Part shown: positions 7,822 to 16,900 of the stretch, in pieces
How positions within the stretch are numbered: the stretch's first letter is position 1
How the letters are laid out: each line of letters begins with the position of its first letter
Origin: Kovacikia minuta CCNUW1
GTDB lineage: Bacteria; Cyanobacteriota; Cyanobacteriia; Leptolyngbyales; Leptolyngbyaceae
DNA length: 64,000 nt
Assembly (NCBI RefSeq): GCF_020091585.1
Contig: NZ_CP083582.1
Coordinates: 3,162,001 to 3,226,000, forward strand
Direction of reading: 5' to 3'
Notes under the pieces: generated by a model
Told to the model about the DNA's origin: nothing
What the model saw: only the letters and a program-made list of their open reading frames with translations
Databases searched by the model: none
Program-made: the position numbers and the translations under genes

Positions 7822-8164
7822 TAGGGGATTAGCGGTTGATTCAGTCTAGATGCCCATGTCGATCGCGGCTCAAATGCGATTGCACCCTCTGAAAGCAAAT
7901 GGCTAGTTCCCTGATATGTCCAAGCGACAGGTTTTGCACCGAATCCATCAGTAGTTTCTCGGTCACAGCTTAGCTTCGAGATCTCCGATTAATCCGTAGT
8001 TTTGCGGTAATTCACAATTTCTTTTCAAAAAGTATAGGCTTGTTAAAGAATCCTGCACTCTACCTATCACCTTCCAACTCCCTTCGCTATGCAATGCGCC
8101 TGAATGCTGGATAATAGAAAAGTTTTGTGATTAGCTTCTAGCCAATTCCCTTTACCTCTGAGCC
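7822..8164. other. Intergenic region upstream of aspS
   Basis: About 340 bases without an open frame worth reporting. A weak promoter-like pair (TTCACA, 16 bases, TATAGG) lies at about 8010-8037. No hairpin or RNA gene was recognised. Confidence 0.5.
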
Positions 8165-9953
8165 ATGCGAACCCATTATTGCGGTCAACTCCGTGCCGAA
8201 CAGATTGGAGAGACAGTTACCCTGTGTGGATGGGTCGATCGTCGTCGTGATCATGGGGGCGTGATTTTTGTGGACTTGCGCGATCGCACAGGCATCATCC
8301 AGATCGTGAGTGACCCGGAACGTACACCTGCGTCCTATCCCCAGGCAGATGGTCTGCGGAACGAGTATGTGGTCAAAATTTCTGGGCGCGTTAGCAAACG
8401 CCCCGATGCCTCCCTCAATCCCAAACTGGCAACGGGTGAAGTGGAAGTTTATGCCGACCAGATTGAGATTTTGAATGCCCTGCGGAAGCAATTGCCGTTT
8501 CAAGTTTCAACCGCAGAACCGGAAGCAGTACGGGAAGAGTTGCGGTTGAAGTATCGCTATCTGGATCTGCGGCGGGAGCGAATGAGCCGAAATCTGCAAT
8601 TGCGGCACGAAATTATTAAAACACTGCGCCGTTATTTAGAAGATGTGCAGGGCTTTCTTGAAGTAGAAACACCGATTCTGACGAAATCTACCCCAGAGGG
8701 AGCGCGGGATTACCTGGTGCCGTCCAGGGTGAATCCGGGCGAGTGGTATGCCTTGCCCCAGTCCCCCCAGTTGTTTAAGCAGTTGTTGATGGTGGCAGGT
8801 TGCGATCGCTATTACCAGATTGCCCGTTGTTTTCGGGATGAGGACCTGCGGGCAGATCGGCAGCCAGAGTTTACCCAACTGGACATGGAAATGAGCTTTA
8901 TGTCCCAGGAGGAGATCTTTGCGCTAAACGAAGATATGCTCTGCCATTTGTTCAAAACTGTGAAAGGAATTGACCTGCCCTGCCCCTTTCCCCGCCTCAC
9001 CTATGCTGACGCTTTAAGCCGATACGGTACGGACAAGCCTGATACTCGCTTTGGGTTAGAACTGGTGGATGTTTCTGACCTGTTAAAAGATTCCGGGTTT
9101 AAGGTATTTTCGGGAGCGATCGCAGCCGGAGGGGTGGTCAAAATTCTGCCCATTCCGGGTGGCAATGACGCCATTTCTAATGTGCGGATCAAACCCGGTG
9201 GGGATCTGTTCAAAGAAGCTGAAACCTGTGGTGCTAGAGGCTTAGCGTACATTCGCGTGCGCCAGGATGGGGAGATTGATACGATCGGCGCAATTAAGGA
9301 CAATCTGAGCGATGCCCAAAAGCAGGAACTCCTGAACCGGACTGGTGCCCAGGCGGGACATTTGCTCCTGTTTGGTGCGGGAACAACTGAGGTGGTGAAC
9401 AAAAGCCTCGATCGCCTGCGCCAGGTGGTCGGTGCCGAACTGGGATTGATCGATCCCAATAAAACCAACTTTCTGTGGGTAACGGAATTCCCCATGTTTG
9501 AGTGGAATTCGGACGAAAAACGGTTGGAAGCCCTGCACCATCCCTTCACCGCCCCCTTTCCGGAAGACCTCGCCAACCTCAAAACCGCCCGCGCCCAAAC
9601 CTTCGACCTGGTTCTTAACGGAAATGAACTGGTCAGTGGCAGCCTGCGGATTTATCAACCTGAGATTCAGCAACAGGTGTTTGAAACCATCTGGTTTATC
9701 GATGGAAGAAGCTCACAAAAAGTTTGGCTTCTTGCTGGAAGCCTTTGATTACGGCGCACCCCCCCACGGGGGCTTAGCCTATGGCCTCGATCGCCTGGTG
9801 ATGTTGATGGTTGGTGAAGAATCCATTCGGGATGTGATTGGGTTTCCTAAGACCCAACAAGCCCGCGACCTACTCACCGATGCCCCCTCCAGAGTGGATG
9901 ACAAACAGCTTAAGGAACTGCATGTTGCTTCAACCTATAAGCCGAAGTCGTAG
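8165..9953 (+). CDS. aspS: Aspartyl-tRNA synthetase, one-base frameshift
   Basis: Bacterial-type class II AspRS with an N-terminal OB anticodon domain ([20 protein letters not shown]), motif 2 ([21 protein letters not shown]), the GAD insertion domain and motif 3 ([13 protein letters not shown]). The first frame runs 8165-9748 and would end with a nonsense tail after QQQVFETI. The second frame, open to 9953, carries [20 protein letters not shown], then motif 3 and the end. One surplus base at 9691/9692 (ATCTGG for ATCGG) explains the break; without it the product is 595 aa, the family's normal length. AspRS is essential, so the break is either a sequencing error or a second copy exists elsewhere. 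Confidence 0.93.
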
Positions 9954-9963
9954 AAGCCAGGAG

Positions 9964-11475
9964 TTAGAGGCTTCTGACTCCTGACTCCTGGTTGCTGGCT
10001 GTTACTGCTTTAATTCCTAACCTCCCCCCAATCATCTGTCCCAGGCGATCGACGGTCAAATCCTCAACTGCAATTGGGGCTGAGACTTCACCACCGCTGA
10101 AGACAATCACCCGATCGCTGTAGCGCATAATTTCATCCAGGTCGGAGGAGGTAAACAGAATTGCCGTACCGCCTTCGCAGCGGGCAATCAGTTGTTGCCA
10201 AACCCACAACACCGATTCAATATCCAAACCACGGGTGGGATGTTCCATCAGTAACAGGTTCAGGGGTGTGGGCAGGAGGGCAAGTTGGGTGCGTTGCTGG
10301 TTGCCACCAGAAAGCCGCTCGACTTTGGTTTGAGGTTTGCCCCGGATTCTAAACATAGCAATTGCATGCTGGGTTTTCTGGAGTGTTTCTTTCCAGTTCA
10401 CAAACCAACCCTTGAGTGGGGTTCGCAGCGCAACATGTTCGTGAATGGTCAAACCTCGAATTAATCCTTCACGTAGGCGATCGGCGGGGGAGTAACCGAT
10501 TCCAGCATCCAGATAAGCTGGGTAGGGTTTTTCGGTCATCTTCACGCCATCAACAAAAATGTGACCACTGGTGGCTTTCAGCAATCCTGCACAGAACAGC
10601 AGCAATAACTGTTGCCCACTGCCCTCCAGTCCTACCAGCCCAACCACCTCCCCTGCGTACACTTCCAGATCGCCAAGCTGCACACTGAGACGATCGGTAG
10701 TCAGCGTGACCTGATCCAGTTTCAGAACTAGCTTCTGCTGGCGGGTTTCGGGTTTGACGGGAGGTGCCAGTTCTTTGCCGAACATCAGCTCCACCAATTT
10801 CTCGTCAGAGCAGGGGATAGGTAAATTGCCAACCACTTCGCCCTGGCGCATAATCGTGACGCGATCGCACAATTCATTCACATCTTCCAGCTTGTGCGAC
10901 ACAAAAATCAGCGACTTTCCCTGCGCTGCTAACTGCTTTGCAGCAGCAAACAAAGCGCTTTTCTGAGAAGCCGAAATCCCCGTTGTTGGTTCATCCAGGA
11001 TCAACGTACTCACCCCCAGAGAGAGCAACCGCAGAATTTCTAACTGTTGTCGTTCACCGACCGTCAGGTTACCAACTCGTTCATTTACATCCAGGTTGAA
11101 GTTAAACTGCTCCGCCAGTTGCCGAAATTCGTTGATTGCCTGACGACGATCGCTGAACACCCCCCCCGGCTTTCCCGCCATAAAGTTATCCAGCACCGAC
11201 AGAGGCGGAAAATCCAATGGGTCCTGGTGTAGCATCCCAACTCCCGATCGAATTGCATCAGAGGGAGTTTTAATCTCAACCACTTTGCCGTCGAGTAAAA
11301 TGCTCCCCTGATCACGGCTGATAAAACCGCTCAGAACTTTCACCAGCGTACTTTTGCCCGCGCCATTTTCGCCCAGCAAGCCGTGAATACTGCCCGCCTC
11401 CACCGTCATTGACACATCCTGGTTTGCCTGAACTGCGCCAAACCGTTTAGAAATGTGTTGTAATTCAACCTTCAT
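9964..11475 (-). CDS. ABC importer ATPase of nucleoside/BMP type (two fused NBDs)
   Basis: 503 aa from the ATG at 11475, preceded by GAGGA; the open frame extends to 11583 without conservation. NBD1 has an intact Walker A (GLLGENGAGKST), an LTVGERQQ signature and LILDEPTTG. NBD2 has a degenerate Walker A (GLEGSGQQ), the signature LSGGNQQ and LLMEHPTRGLD. This asymmetry is typical of RbsA-like ATPases serving BMP-family nucleoside importers. The matching BMP lipoprotein is 2.7 kb away on the same strand; permease genes are absent. The C-terminal residues NQESGVRSL are encoded by a CAGGAGT heptamer repeat. Confidence 0.88.
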   Translation of the reverse strand: MKVELQHISKRFGAVQANQDVSMTVEAGSIHGLLGENGAGKSTLVKVLSGFISRDQGSILLDGKVVEIKTPSDAIRSGVGMLHQDPLDFPPLSVLDNFMAGKPGGVFSDRRQAINEFRQLAEQFNFNLDVNERVGNLTVGERQQLEILRLLSLGVSTLILDEPTTGISASQKSALFAAAKQLAAQGKSLIFVSHKLEDVNELCDRVTIMRQGEVVGNLPIPCSDEKLVELMFGKELAPPVKPETRQQKLVLKLDQVTLTTDRLSVQLGDLEVYAGEVVGLVGLEGSGQQLLLLFCAGLLKATSGHIFVDGVKMTEKPYPAYLDAGIGYSPADRLREGLIRGLTIHEHVALRTPLKGWFVNWKETLQKTQHAIAMFRIRGKPQTKVERLSGGNQQRTQLALLPTPLNLLLMEHPTRGLDIESVLWVWQQLIARCEGGTAILFTSSDLDEIMRYSDRVIVFSGGEVSAPIAVEDLTVDRLGQMIGGRLGIKAVTASNQESGVRSL

Positions 11476-12073
11476 CAGGATTCCTCGAAACCACCCATCG
11501 CAAAGTGCTGAAGACTGTATGCTGAGTTTGAAATTAACCAGGACTGCCCCGCAAAAACCAGAGTGCCCCAACCTGCATAACAACTGCTATAGCAGTCCTG
11601 AATCATTTGTGAAAAAGGAGAGTTGTGAAAGTCTTTCCCTCCGGGAAAACCCTTTTGCAATCTAGATAGGATCGCTATTCATTATGGGCGATTAATGGCT
11701 AAGAATTCGTATCCACCTAATCAATTCGATTTCCCAATGCCTGAAGGCAAAAGCAGCAGGTGGTAGGTGCTAGAGCATCGGTACAGTATTTCGAGAAACC
11801 GGGTTTCTGGTGAGGATATTCAACAAAACTTGAGCATCTCAGAGAAGAAACCCGGTTTCTGTACCGGCGTTCTAGGTGGTAGGTGGTAGGTACGAACAAC
11901 CAAAGACCAAAGACCAATTTCCCAACTCATATCTCATAACTCATCATTCAAAACTCAAAACTCCCCCATCCCCAACAAGAGTACCCGTATGGGTACCGCC
12001 AAATCCATGCGGTCCTGTTTAAACTCGCAACAGAACAAATCCTTTATCACCACGTATTTGGGGAGATTGGCTC
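11476..12073. other. Intergenic region between the ABC ATPase and the peroxidase
   Basis: About 600 bases between divergent genes with no convincing gene. It contains the 14-base palindrome ACTGCTATAGCAGT (about 11583-11596), the AGAAACCGGG inverted-repeat element, and GGTAGGT-type repeats. Confidence 0.6.
11779..11866. repeat. AGAAACCGGG-type inverted-repeat element
   Basis: Outer arms CGGTACAG and CTGTACCG bracket two copies of the near-palindrome AGAAACCGGGTTTCT in opposite orientations. Related sequences occur at about 13.60, 47.02-47.16 and 53.35-53.41 kb. Confidence 0.75.
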
Positions 12074-13594
12074 ATGGGACAACATGGTTTTTTTGGCAGC
12101 GGATACAACCTGCCCCGTGGGGAAGAAAAAACGGGTCGGTTTGGCAGAATGTTTCCTAAATTGCCCCCACTAGAAACAACCGAAGAAAAATTGGACAAGT
12201 TGGGTGCAGCAATGGTTGATGTGGGATTACCCGTACTGGATGAGACGGGCAATCCAAAGATCGGGCGCGACGGCAAACCCATTCACAAAGATGACCCGAA
12301 AGGTGACAATCCCACCATTCCCGCGGGATATACCTATTTTGGGCAGTTCGTTGACCACGATATCACCCTGGATATTACGTCCTTAACCGACAAGCAAAAT
12401 GATCCACGGGAAATTGAAAACTTTCGCACCCCCGGTTTAGACCTGGATAGCCTTTACGGTGCTGGTCCTTCCGTGCAACCTTACCTCTACGACCCTACAA
12501 GTGAACCCAGAGGCAAGTTTCTGATTGGAGAAACAACACAATCTGGGACTCGAAGACCAGGGGAAGTGATTGGTGTTAAACCCAACGACCTGCCCCGGGC
12601 GTTTAGCAAAGTTGCGCTGATTGGCGATCCTCGCAACGATGAAAACCTGATCGTGGCACAAATGCATCTGGCGTTTCTCAAGTTCCACAACAAACTGGTG
12701 GATAAGCTAGGTAGCTTTGAGGAAGCCAGAAAAACAGTCGTCTGGCACTATCAATGGATTGTGTTGAATGATTTTCTACGCCGCATTCTAGACACTAAGC
12801 AACTGGATGAAGTTCTCAATAAAGGCAGACACTTCTACCGTTTCCGTCAGTATCCCTTCATTCCTGTTGAGTTCTCCGTTGCTGCCTACCGTCTTGGGCA
12901 CAGCATGGTGAGAGCGGTGTACGACTACAATCGGGTTTTCACTCTGCACAACATTTCAACTGACAGTAAGTTGACTGAAGCAACCCTGGAACTATTGTTT
13001 GCCTTTACCCAAAAATCGGACTCCGATCCAAACGGAGGGCCGGGTTTGAATCCAACCCTTCCCAGCAATTGGATCATTGATTGGCGGAGATTTTTTGAAT
13101 TAGAAGGGGTGAAAAAAGAAGACGTGGGCTTGAGCCGCAAGCTAGACCCCTATCTGGCTGAACCGCTGACCAATCTGCCTAACGTGCCACCTCCCAGCTC
13201 CCTGGCTATTAGGAACCTGCGTCGGGGATTAAAACTGGGACTTCCTTCCGGGCAACGGGTGGCAAAATCTATGGGATTATGCCCCCTCAGTCCCAAGGAT
13301 ATTGCCACTTCGGGTTCCGATGGCGCGGTTGCAAAGGAACTCGGCTTTGATGTGGAAACGCCCCTGTGGTACTACATCCTCAAGGAAGCTCAAATTAAGG
13401 GTAAGGGCGAACGCCTGGGCGAAGTGGGCAGTCGCATTGTGGCTGAGGTTTTTGTTGGACTGCTGGAAGCAGATAAAACTTCGTTCCTGGTTAGCAACCC
13501 CAATTGGCAACCCACCCTGGGTAAAGTGCCAGGAAGATTCACCCTGGCAGATCTGCTGGACTTTGTGGGGGACCAGAATCCGATCGGTAACTAA
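12074..13594 (+). CDS. Haem peroxidase (animal/peroxidasin-type superfamily)
   Basis: 506 aa with GGGAGA upstream of the ATG. The peroxidase-cyclooxygenase superfamily pattern is visible: FGQFVDHDIT with distal His95 and flanking aspartates, GDPRNDENL, the helix LAFLKFHN, and YRLGHSMVR with proximal His276. There is no signal peptide or extra domain, so it is a minimal bacterial member, cytoplasmic unless exported by another route. It probably oxidises halides or organic donors with hydrogen peroxide, but the substrate is unknown. It sits on the opposite strand between the two genes of a BMP-type transporter. Confidence 0.87.
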   Translation: MGQHGFFGSGYNLPRGEEKTGRFGRMFPKLPPLETTEEKLDKLGAAMVDVGLPVLDETGNPKIGRDGKPIHKDDPKGDNPTIPAGYTYFGQFVDHDITLDITSLTDKQNDPREIENFRTPGLDLDSLYGAGPSVQPYLYDPTSEPRGKFLIGETTQSGTRRPGEVIGVKPNDLPRAFSKVALIGDPRNDENLIVAQMHLAFLKFHNKLVDKLGSFEEARKTVVWHYQWIVLNDFLRRILDTKQLDEVLNKGRHFYRFRQYPFIPVEFSVAAYRLGHSMVRAVYDYNRVFTLHNISTDSKLTEATLELLFAFTQKSDSDPNGGPGLNPTLPSNWIIDWRRFFELEGVKKEDVGLSRKLDPYLAEPLTNLPNVPPPSSLAIRNLRRGLKLGLPSGQRVAKSMGLCPLSPKDIATSGSDGAVAKELGFDVETPLWYYILKEAQIKGKGERLGEVGSRIVAEVFVGLLEADKTSFLVSNPNWQPTLGKVPGRFTLADLLDFVGDQNPIGN

Positions 13595-13596
13595 AG

Positions 13597-13630
13597 CATC
13601 GGTACGGATTGCGAGAAACCGGGTTTCCCA
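13597..13630. repeat. Partial AGAAACCGGG-type repeat
   Basis: CATCGGTACGG followed by GAGAAACCGGGTTTCCC lies directly after the peroxidase stop. It matches one half of the element at 11779-11866. Confidence 0.65.
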
Positions 13631-13729
13631 TGAATGGTGCTCTGAAGTTGAGCGCTGAGGGCGACTCTTACAGCCCAAATGGGGTTGCTCTATTCACAAT
13701 TCAGCAGAAAAAAGTAGCCCATCCAGATG

Positions 13730-13762
13730 TGCAGCGTTTTTCCATAAAGGACGCTGCATTTT
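13730..13762 (+). terminator. Hairpin followed by T-run, probable peroxidase terminator
   Basis: TGCAGCGT (13730-13737) pairs with ACGCTGCA (13751-13758) over a 13-base loop and TTTTC follows. It lies 135 bases downstream of the peroxidase stop. Confidence 0.55.
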
Positions 13763-13801
13763 CATTAGAGGCTGTTTGAAAAGTTATTGGCCGTGATACT
13801 G

Positions 13802-13901
13802 ATACCAATTTGAATTGAAAATGCGCCAGATCCTGTAGGGGCGTTTGGCCAAACGCCCCTACAGGATGTTGATGTGCCACGAAGACTATTTAAATTGGTA
13901 T
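13802..13901. repeat. MITE-like inverted-repeat element, family 2 copy A
   Basis: Exactly 100 bp with ends ATACCAATTT and AAATTGGTAT. In the middle is a perfect hairpin made of GTAGGGGCGTTTGG and its complement. A 101-bp relative with the same ends lies at 63465-63565. Confidence 0.8.
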
Positions 13902-13911
13902 GAGAACTTAG

Positions 13912-13989
13912 AGATCCCCCCTAGCCCCCCTTAAGAAGGGAAAAAAAGCCTTAAAGTCCCTCTTTTTAAGGGGGATTCAAGGAGGATCT
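13912..13989. repeat. AGATCCCCC-type inverted repeat
   Basis: The left arm starts AGATCCCCCCTAG, the right arm ends AAGGAGGATCT, with inner CCTTAAGAAGG and TTTTTAAGGGGG blocks. It resembles a common cyanobacterial intergenic hairpin repeat. Only this copy was seen. Confidence 0.65.
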
Positions 13990-14103
13990 GTAGGATTTGC
14001 TACTACTAGTTGGACTTTTAAATCACCCTCTTAACCTTCTCTTATCCAAATAAGCTGAGGGGAAACTTTACCAATCCTTTAAATTTGTTCCAACTTAGCC
14101 CAA

Positions 14104-14148
14104 AGCGGCGATCGCCAACCCTGAGAGCCAGAGTTGGCGATCGCCGCT
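14104..14148 (-). terminator. 16-bp perfect hairpin built on two HIP1 sites
   Basis: AGCGGCGATCGCCAAC (14104-14119) and its exact complement (14133-14148) flank a 13-base loop. Each arm contains GCGATCGC. It lies 38 bases beyond the BMP lipoprotein stop and may terminate that transcript; the following T-tract is weak. Confidence 0.6.
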
Positions 14149-14186
14149 TGCAATGGTTTCTTCTTTTTAAGCGGGAGAATGGATGA

Positions 14187-15497
14187 TTACTTGCTGGGTC
14201 CCTCCATCCCTGCTAACAGTTGGGGGAGGTACCAGATTTGCTGATCGGTTGCAACTTCCCCTGCCTTGATGTAAGGAGTTCCATCCTGGAAATTGATTGG
14301 TCCCTTATAGAGATTAATACTGCCGTCTCCCATGCCCTTGATAAACTCATCAATGAACTTTTTGTTCTCTCCCAAAGCATTGCCAGGAAGAAAGCCAATC
14401 ATGGAAGTTTCGGGGTTGTTGATATCTTTCCAATTGGGACCAAGCCAAACGAACGGCTCAGAAACTTTGCCCCCATCCTTTATTTCCTTGACAGCCTGGG
14501 TGTAAGGCAATGCCCAATTGTAGTATGGGACTCCCAAACAGATGTCGGGTGCCAGTTCACAGCCAGTTTTGAGGTCATAGTGGACGTATTTGACTTTTTT
14601 GCCAGCTTGAGCGGCTTTTTTTCCTTCAATTCCCGCTTCGGGGGTATCAATCCCAGACATCACAACGTCATAGCCGCCATTGTAAAAGTCGTTTGCCACC
14701 TTGGTTGGGTCAAGGGTTTTGCCAGGAATGTTAAACCAGAAACCAATCCAGGTAACTTTGAATTTAAGGTCTTCTGGTTTCTTTTTGAGATAGTTTGTCC
14801 AGCAATATTTTGCACCCTGATACGCGGCAGAAGCATAACGGCGAGTCTCGTCATTAATTAGGGGGCCGAGATAGCCAATTTTCCCGGTTTGTGTCCCAAG
14901 GGCGGCAGAGCATCCGGCAATCATTTTGCCAAACTCCATCCGTCCCATGATGTTGAAGAGGTTCGGCTGGTTCTTGTAGTTTTTGCCCTCTTTCCAGGCA
15001 TAGTCTCCAGAAGCATGGATGATAGAAATTTCGGGGTGCTTTTTAGCCGTTGTCAAAGCATCATCCTTGAAGTCATCGGAGTTAAAGATAATGAGTTTGG
15101 CTCCCTTCGCAATTAAGTCATCGGCAACTTGAGAACCAGTCACATTGGGGCGATCGGCGGGGTTGACCTTATCTACATACTCAAATTTAATTCCAGGGAC
15201 ACGCTTAACCACCTCCTCCATCCCTTCGTATTGCGCCTGGTTCCACCCTCCATCATTCTTAGGACCAACAATTACCATACCTACAGTAAATTCGTTGCCC
15301 GTGGCTTGAGCCGCAGGGGATTCAGTCGCAGCGGGGGAATTTGTAGGAGTAGGACTGCTACAGGCACCGACCATTGTTGCCAGAGCCGCAATGTGCCAAA
15401 AGCGTTGAATGAAAAAGCGGGATCGGTGGGGCTTGCGATCGCCAATGCCCACTACTTTGCCAACTGTTCTGCCAAACTTCGAGAGATCAATGTTCAT
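14187..15497 (-). CDS. BMP-family substrate-binding lipoprotein
   Basis: 436 aa. A basic N-terminus, a hydrophobic stretch and the lipobox VGAC near residue 45 mark a lipoprotein, followed by a Ser/Thr/Pro/Ala-rich linker. The mature part begins VGMVIVGPKNDGGWNQAQYEG, typical of the basic-membrane-protein (PF02608) family that binds nucleosides or related solutes for ABC import. Later motifs include IIFNSDDFKDD and MSGIDTPEAG. The nucleoside-type ATPase gene is 2.7 kb downstream on the same strand, separated by the oppositely oriented peroxidase gene. Substrate identity is not visible. Confidence 0.88.
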   Translation of the reverse strand: MNIDLSKFGRTVGKVVGIGDRKPHRSRFFIQRFWHIAALATMVGACSSPTPTNSPAATESPAAQATGNEFTVGMVIVGPKNDGGWNQAQYEGMEEVVKRVPGIKFEYVDKVNPADRPNVTGSQVADDLIAKGAKLIIFNSDDFKDDALTTAKKHPEISIIHASGDYAWKEGKNYKNQPNLFNIMGRMEFGKMIAGCSAALGTQTGKIGYLGPLINDETRRYASAAYQGAKYCWTNYLKKKPEDLKFKVTWIGFWFNIPGKTLDPTKVANDFYNGGYDVVMSGIDTPEAGIEGKKAAQAGKKVKYVHYDLKTGCELAPDICLGVPYYNWALPYTQAVKEIKDGGKVSEPFVWLGPNWKDINNPETSMIGFLPGNALGENKKFIDEFIKGMGDGSINLYKGPINFQDGTPYIKAGEVATDQQIWYLPQLLAGMEGPSK

Positions 15498-15794
15498 AAT
15501 TCACGACTCAAACCACACAGAGTTCAGTGTATCGGGTTCTTCGTTCTCCAATTAAGGCGATCACCTCTTCTGCAAATGTATCAGGCATAACATTAATGCT
15601 GAATACAGGGGTTTGATTGACTTTCACGTTCCACTTAAACGGGGAACAATCAATACTTTATTAGGGGCAGGGGTAAGGAAATGATAAAGGCGCAATCCTT
15701 TCTCATCACCGCACCACCCCTTCATCCCTCACTCCTCACCCCTCACGGCTGGGCGATAATAGTCTTGATTTCCTTCATTCAACTGGGGTTCAGT

Positions 15795-16187
15795 ATGGTG
15801 GTGCAACGTCCACAGCATCAAGGGTTTGCTGCTTCGATTCCACCTGTGGAAAGTGGCGATCGCTTGACACGGGTTGAGTTTGAGCGGCGCTATGAAGCAA
15901 TTCCGGAGAGGTTTAAGGCAGAACTCATTGAAGGAGTCGTTTACGTAGCATCCCCCGTTCGTGTTTTTCATGGTGGTCCTCATGCTGCACTTGTAACGTG
16001 GTTAGGCGTTTACTGGGCAGCAACCCCCGGTGTAAAGATCGCAGACAACGCGACCATCCGGCTAGATCTTGACAATGAACCTCAGCCTGACGTGTTACTT
16101 CGAATCGCCGTAGGTGGCACCGCACAGATTAGTCAGGATGGTTACATTGTTGCCACCAGTACGAGTTGGCTATTCTCTCGTCGGTAG
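15795..16187 (+). pseudogene. Uma2-family endonuclease, 3' half lost (copy A)
   Basis: From ATG 15795 the protein reads RLTRVEFERRYEAIPE, then AELIEGVVYVASPV, FHGGPHAALVTWLG and the PD-motif LDNEPQPDVLLR, up to QDGYIV. This is a normal Uma2 (PF05685, PD-(D/E)xK fold) N-terminal half. At about 16150 the homology ends abruptly and the sequence turns into the reversed 3' end of another Uma2 gene. The conserved APELVVEV motif is therefore missing and a short aberrant tail stops at 16187. It is inactive as written. Confidence 0.75.
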
Positions 16188-16639
16188 ACCTCAATCCGTT
16201 GGGCAATACGATGCGACAATCCAATATTCCTGTACCCCCTGGGCAGAATAAAGTTTCAACTTGGCTAACCGATCCCGATTTTCATTCATTTTGCCTGGGG
16301 AAAGTACTTCGACCACGAGTTCGGGCGCTCCCTGAAATGTCCTGCTTCGTCTACAATTTGCGCTAGCCGTTCCTGGCTGACCCAAACAACATCAGGAGCA
16401 ACATTATCCGCGTCAGAAAAAATCAATCCTGGCATAATAGAAGCCTCCCCCAGTCCGCTCTCCAATGACCAATTATCCAGAGCAGCAAAGATGCGCCCTG
16501 TAACCTGTTGGTGCTTATGGTGGGGCGATCTTGTCACGAATAATTCTCCATCAATGATTTCGTAGCGAATCCATTCGTTATCGGGTAACGCTTCCACATC
16601 CCGGATTGTCCAACGCATGCTGCCTGCTGGCTGGTTCAT
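16151..16639 (-). pseudogene. Uma2-family protein, frameshifted twice and truncated (copy B)
   Basis: From ATG 16639 it reads WTIRDVEALPDNEWIRYEI, IDGELFVTRSPHHKHQQVTG and NVAPDVVWVSQERLAQIVDE. Near 16334-16338 a base is missing; the next frame continues FQGAPELVVEVLSPGKMNEN, then RDRLAKLKLYSAQGVQEYWI. At 16213 one base is extra (CGATCG reads as CGCATCG on the coding strand); the third frame continues QRIEVYRRENSQLVLVAT. It then ends at the junction with copy A near 16150. The two Uma2 genes converge and appear fused tail to tail by a deletion. Confidence 0.75.
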
Positions 16640-16900
16640 CGATCCTCTCCCAAAGTTGGAGTTATCTCGATTCTAAAGCGTGGTCTGCAACGGAAAAGAC
16701 TTACTGGATAGAATGAAATCCTGAATGTACCGATAGGCTGATATTTCACCTGGTGGTTCGATCGCTGTAGACTCAAAAGTTGTATTCAGCAGGTATCATT
16801 TCCAACTGCAAAAGTGATGCAGCGAGAGTAACCTTTGCAGTTGATACTAAATGCTCACTCAAAAAAAACCTACTTCTACCTATCCCTAGAGACTTGGAAT

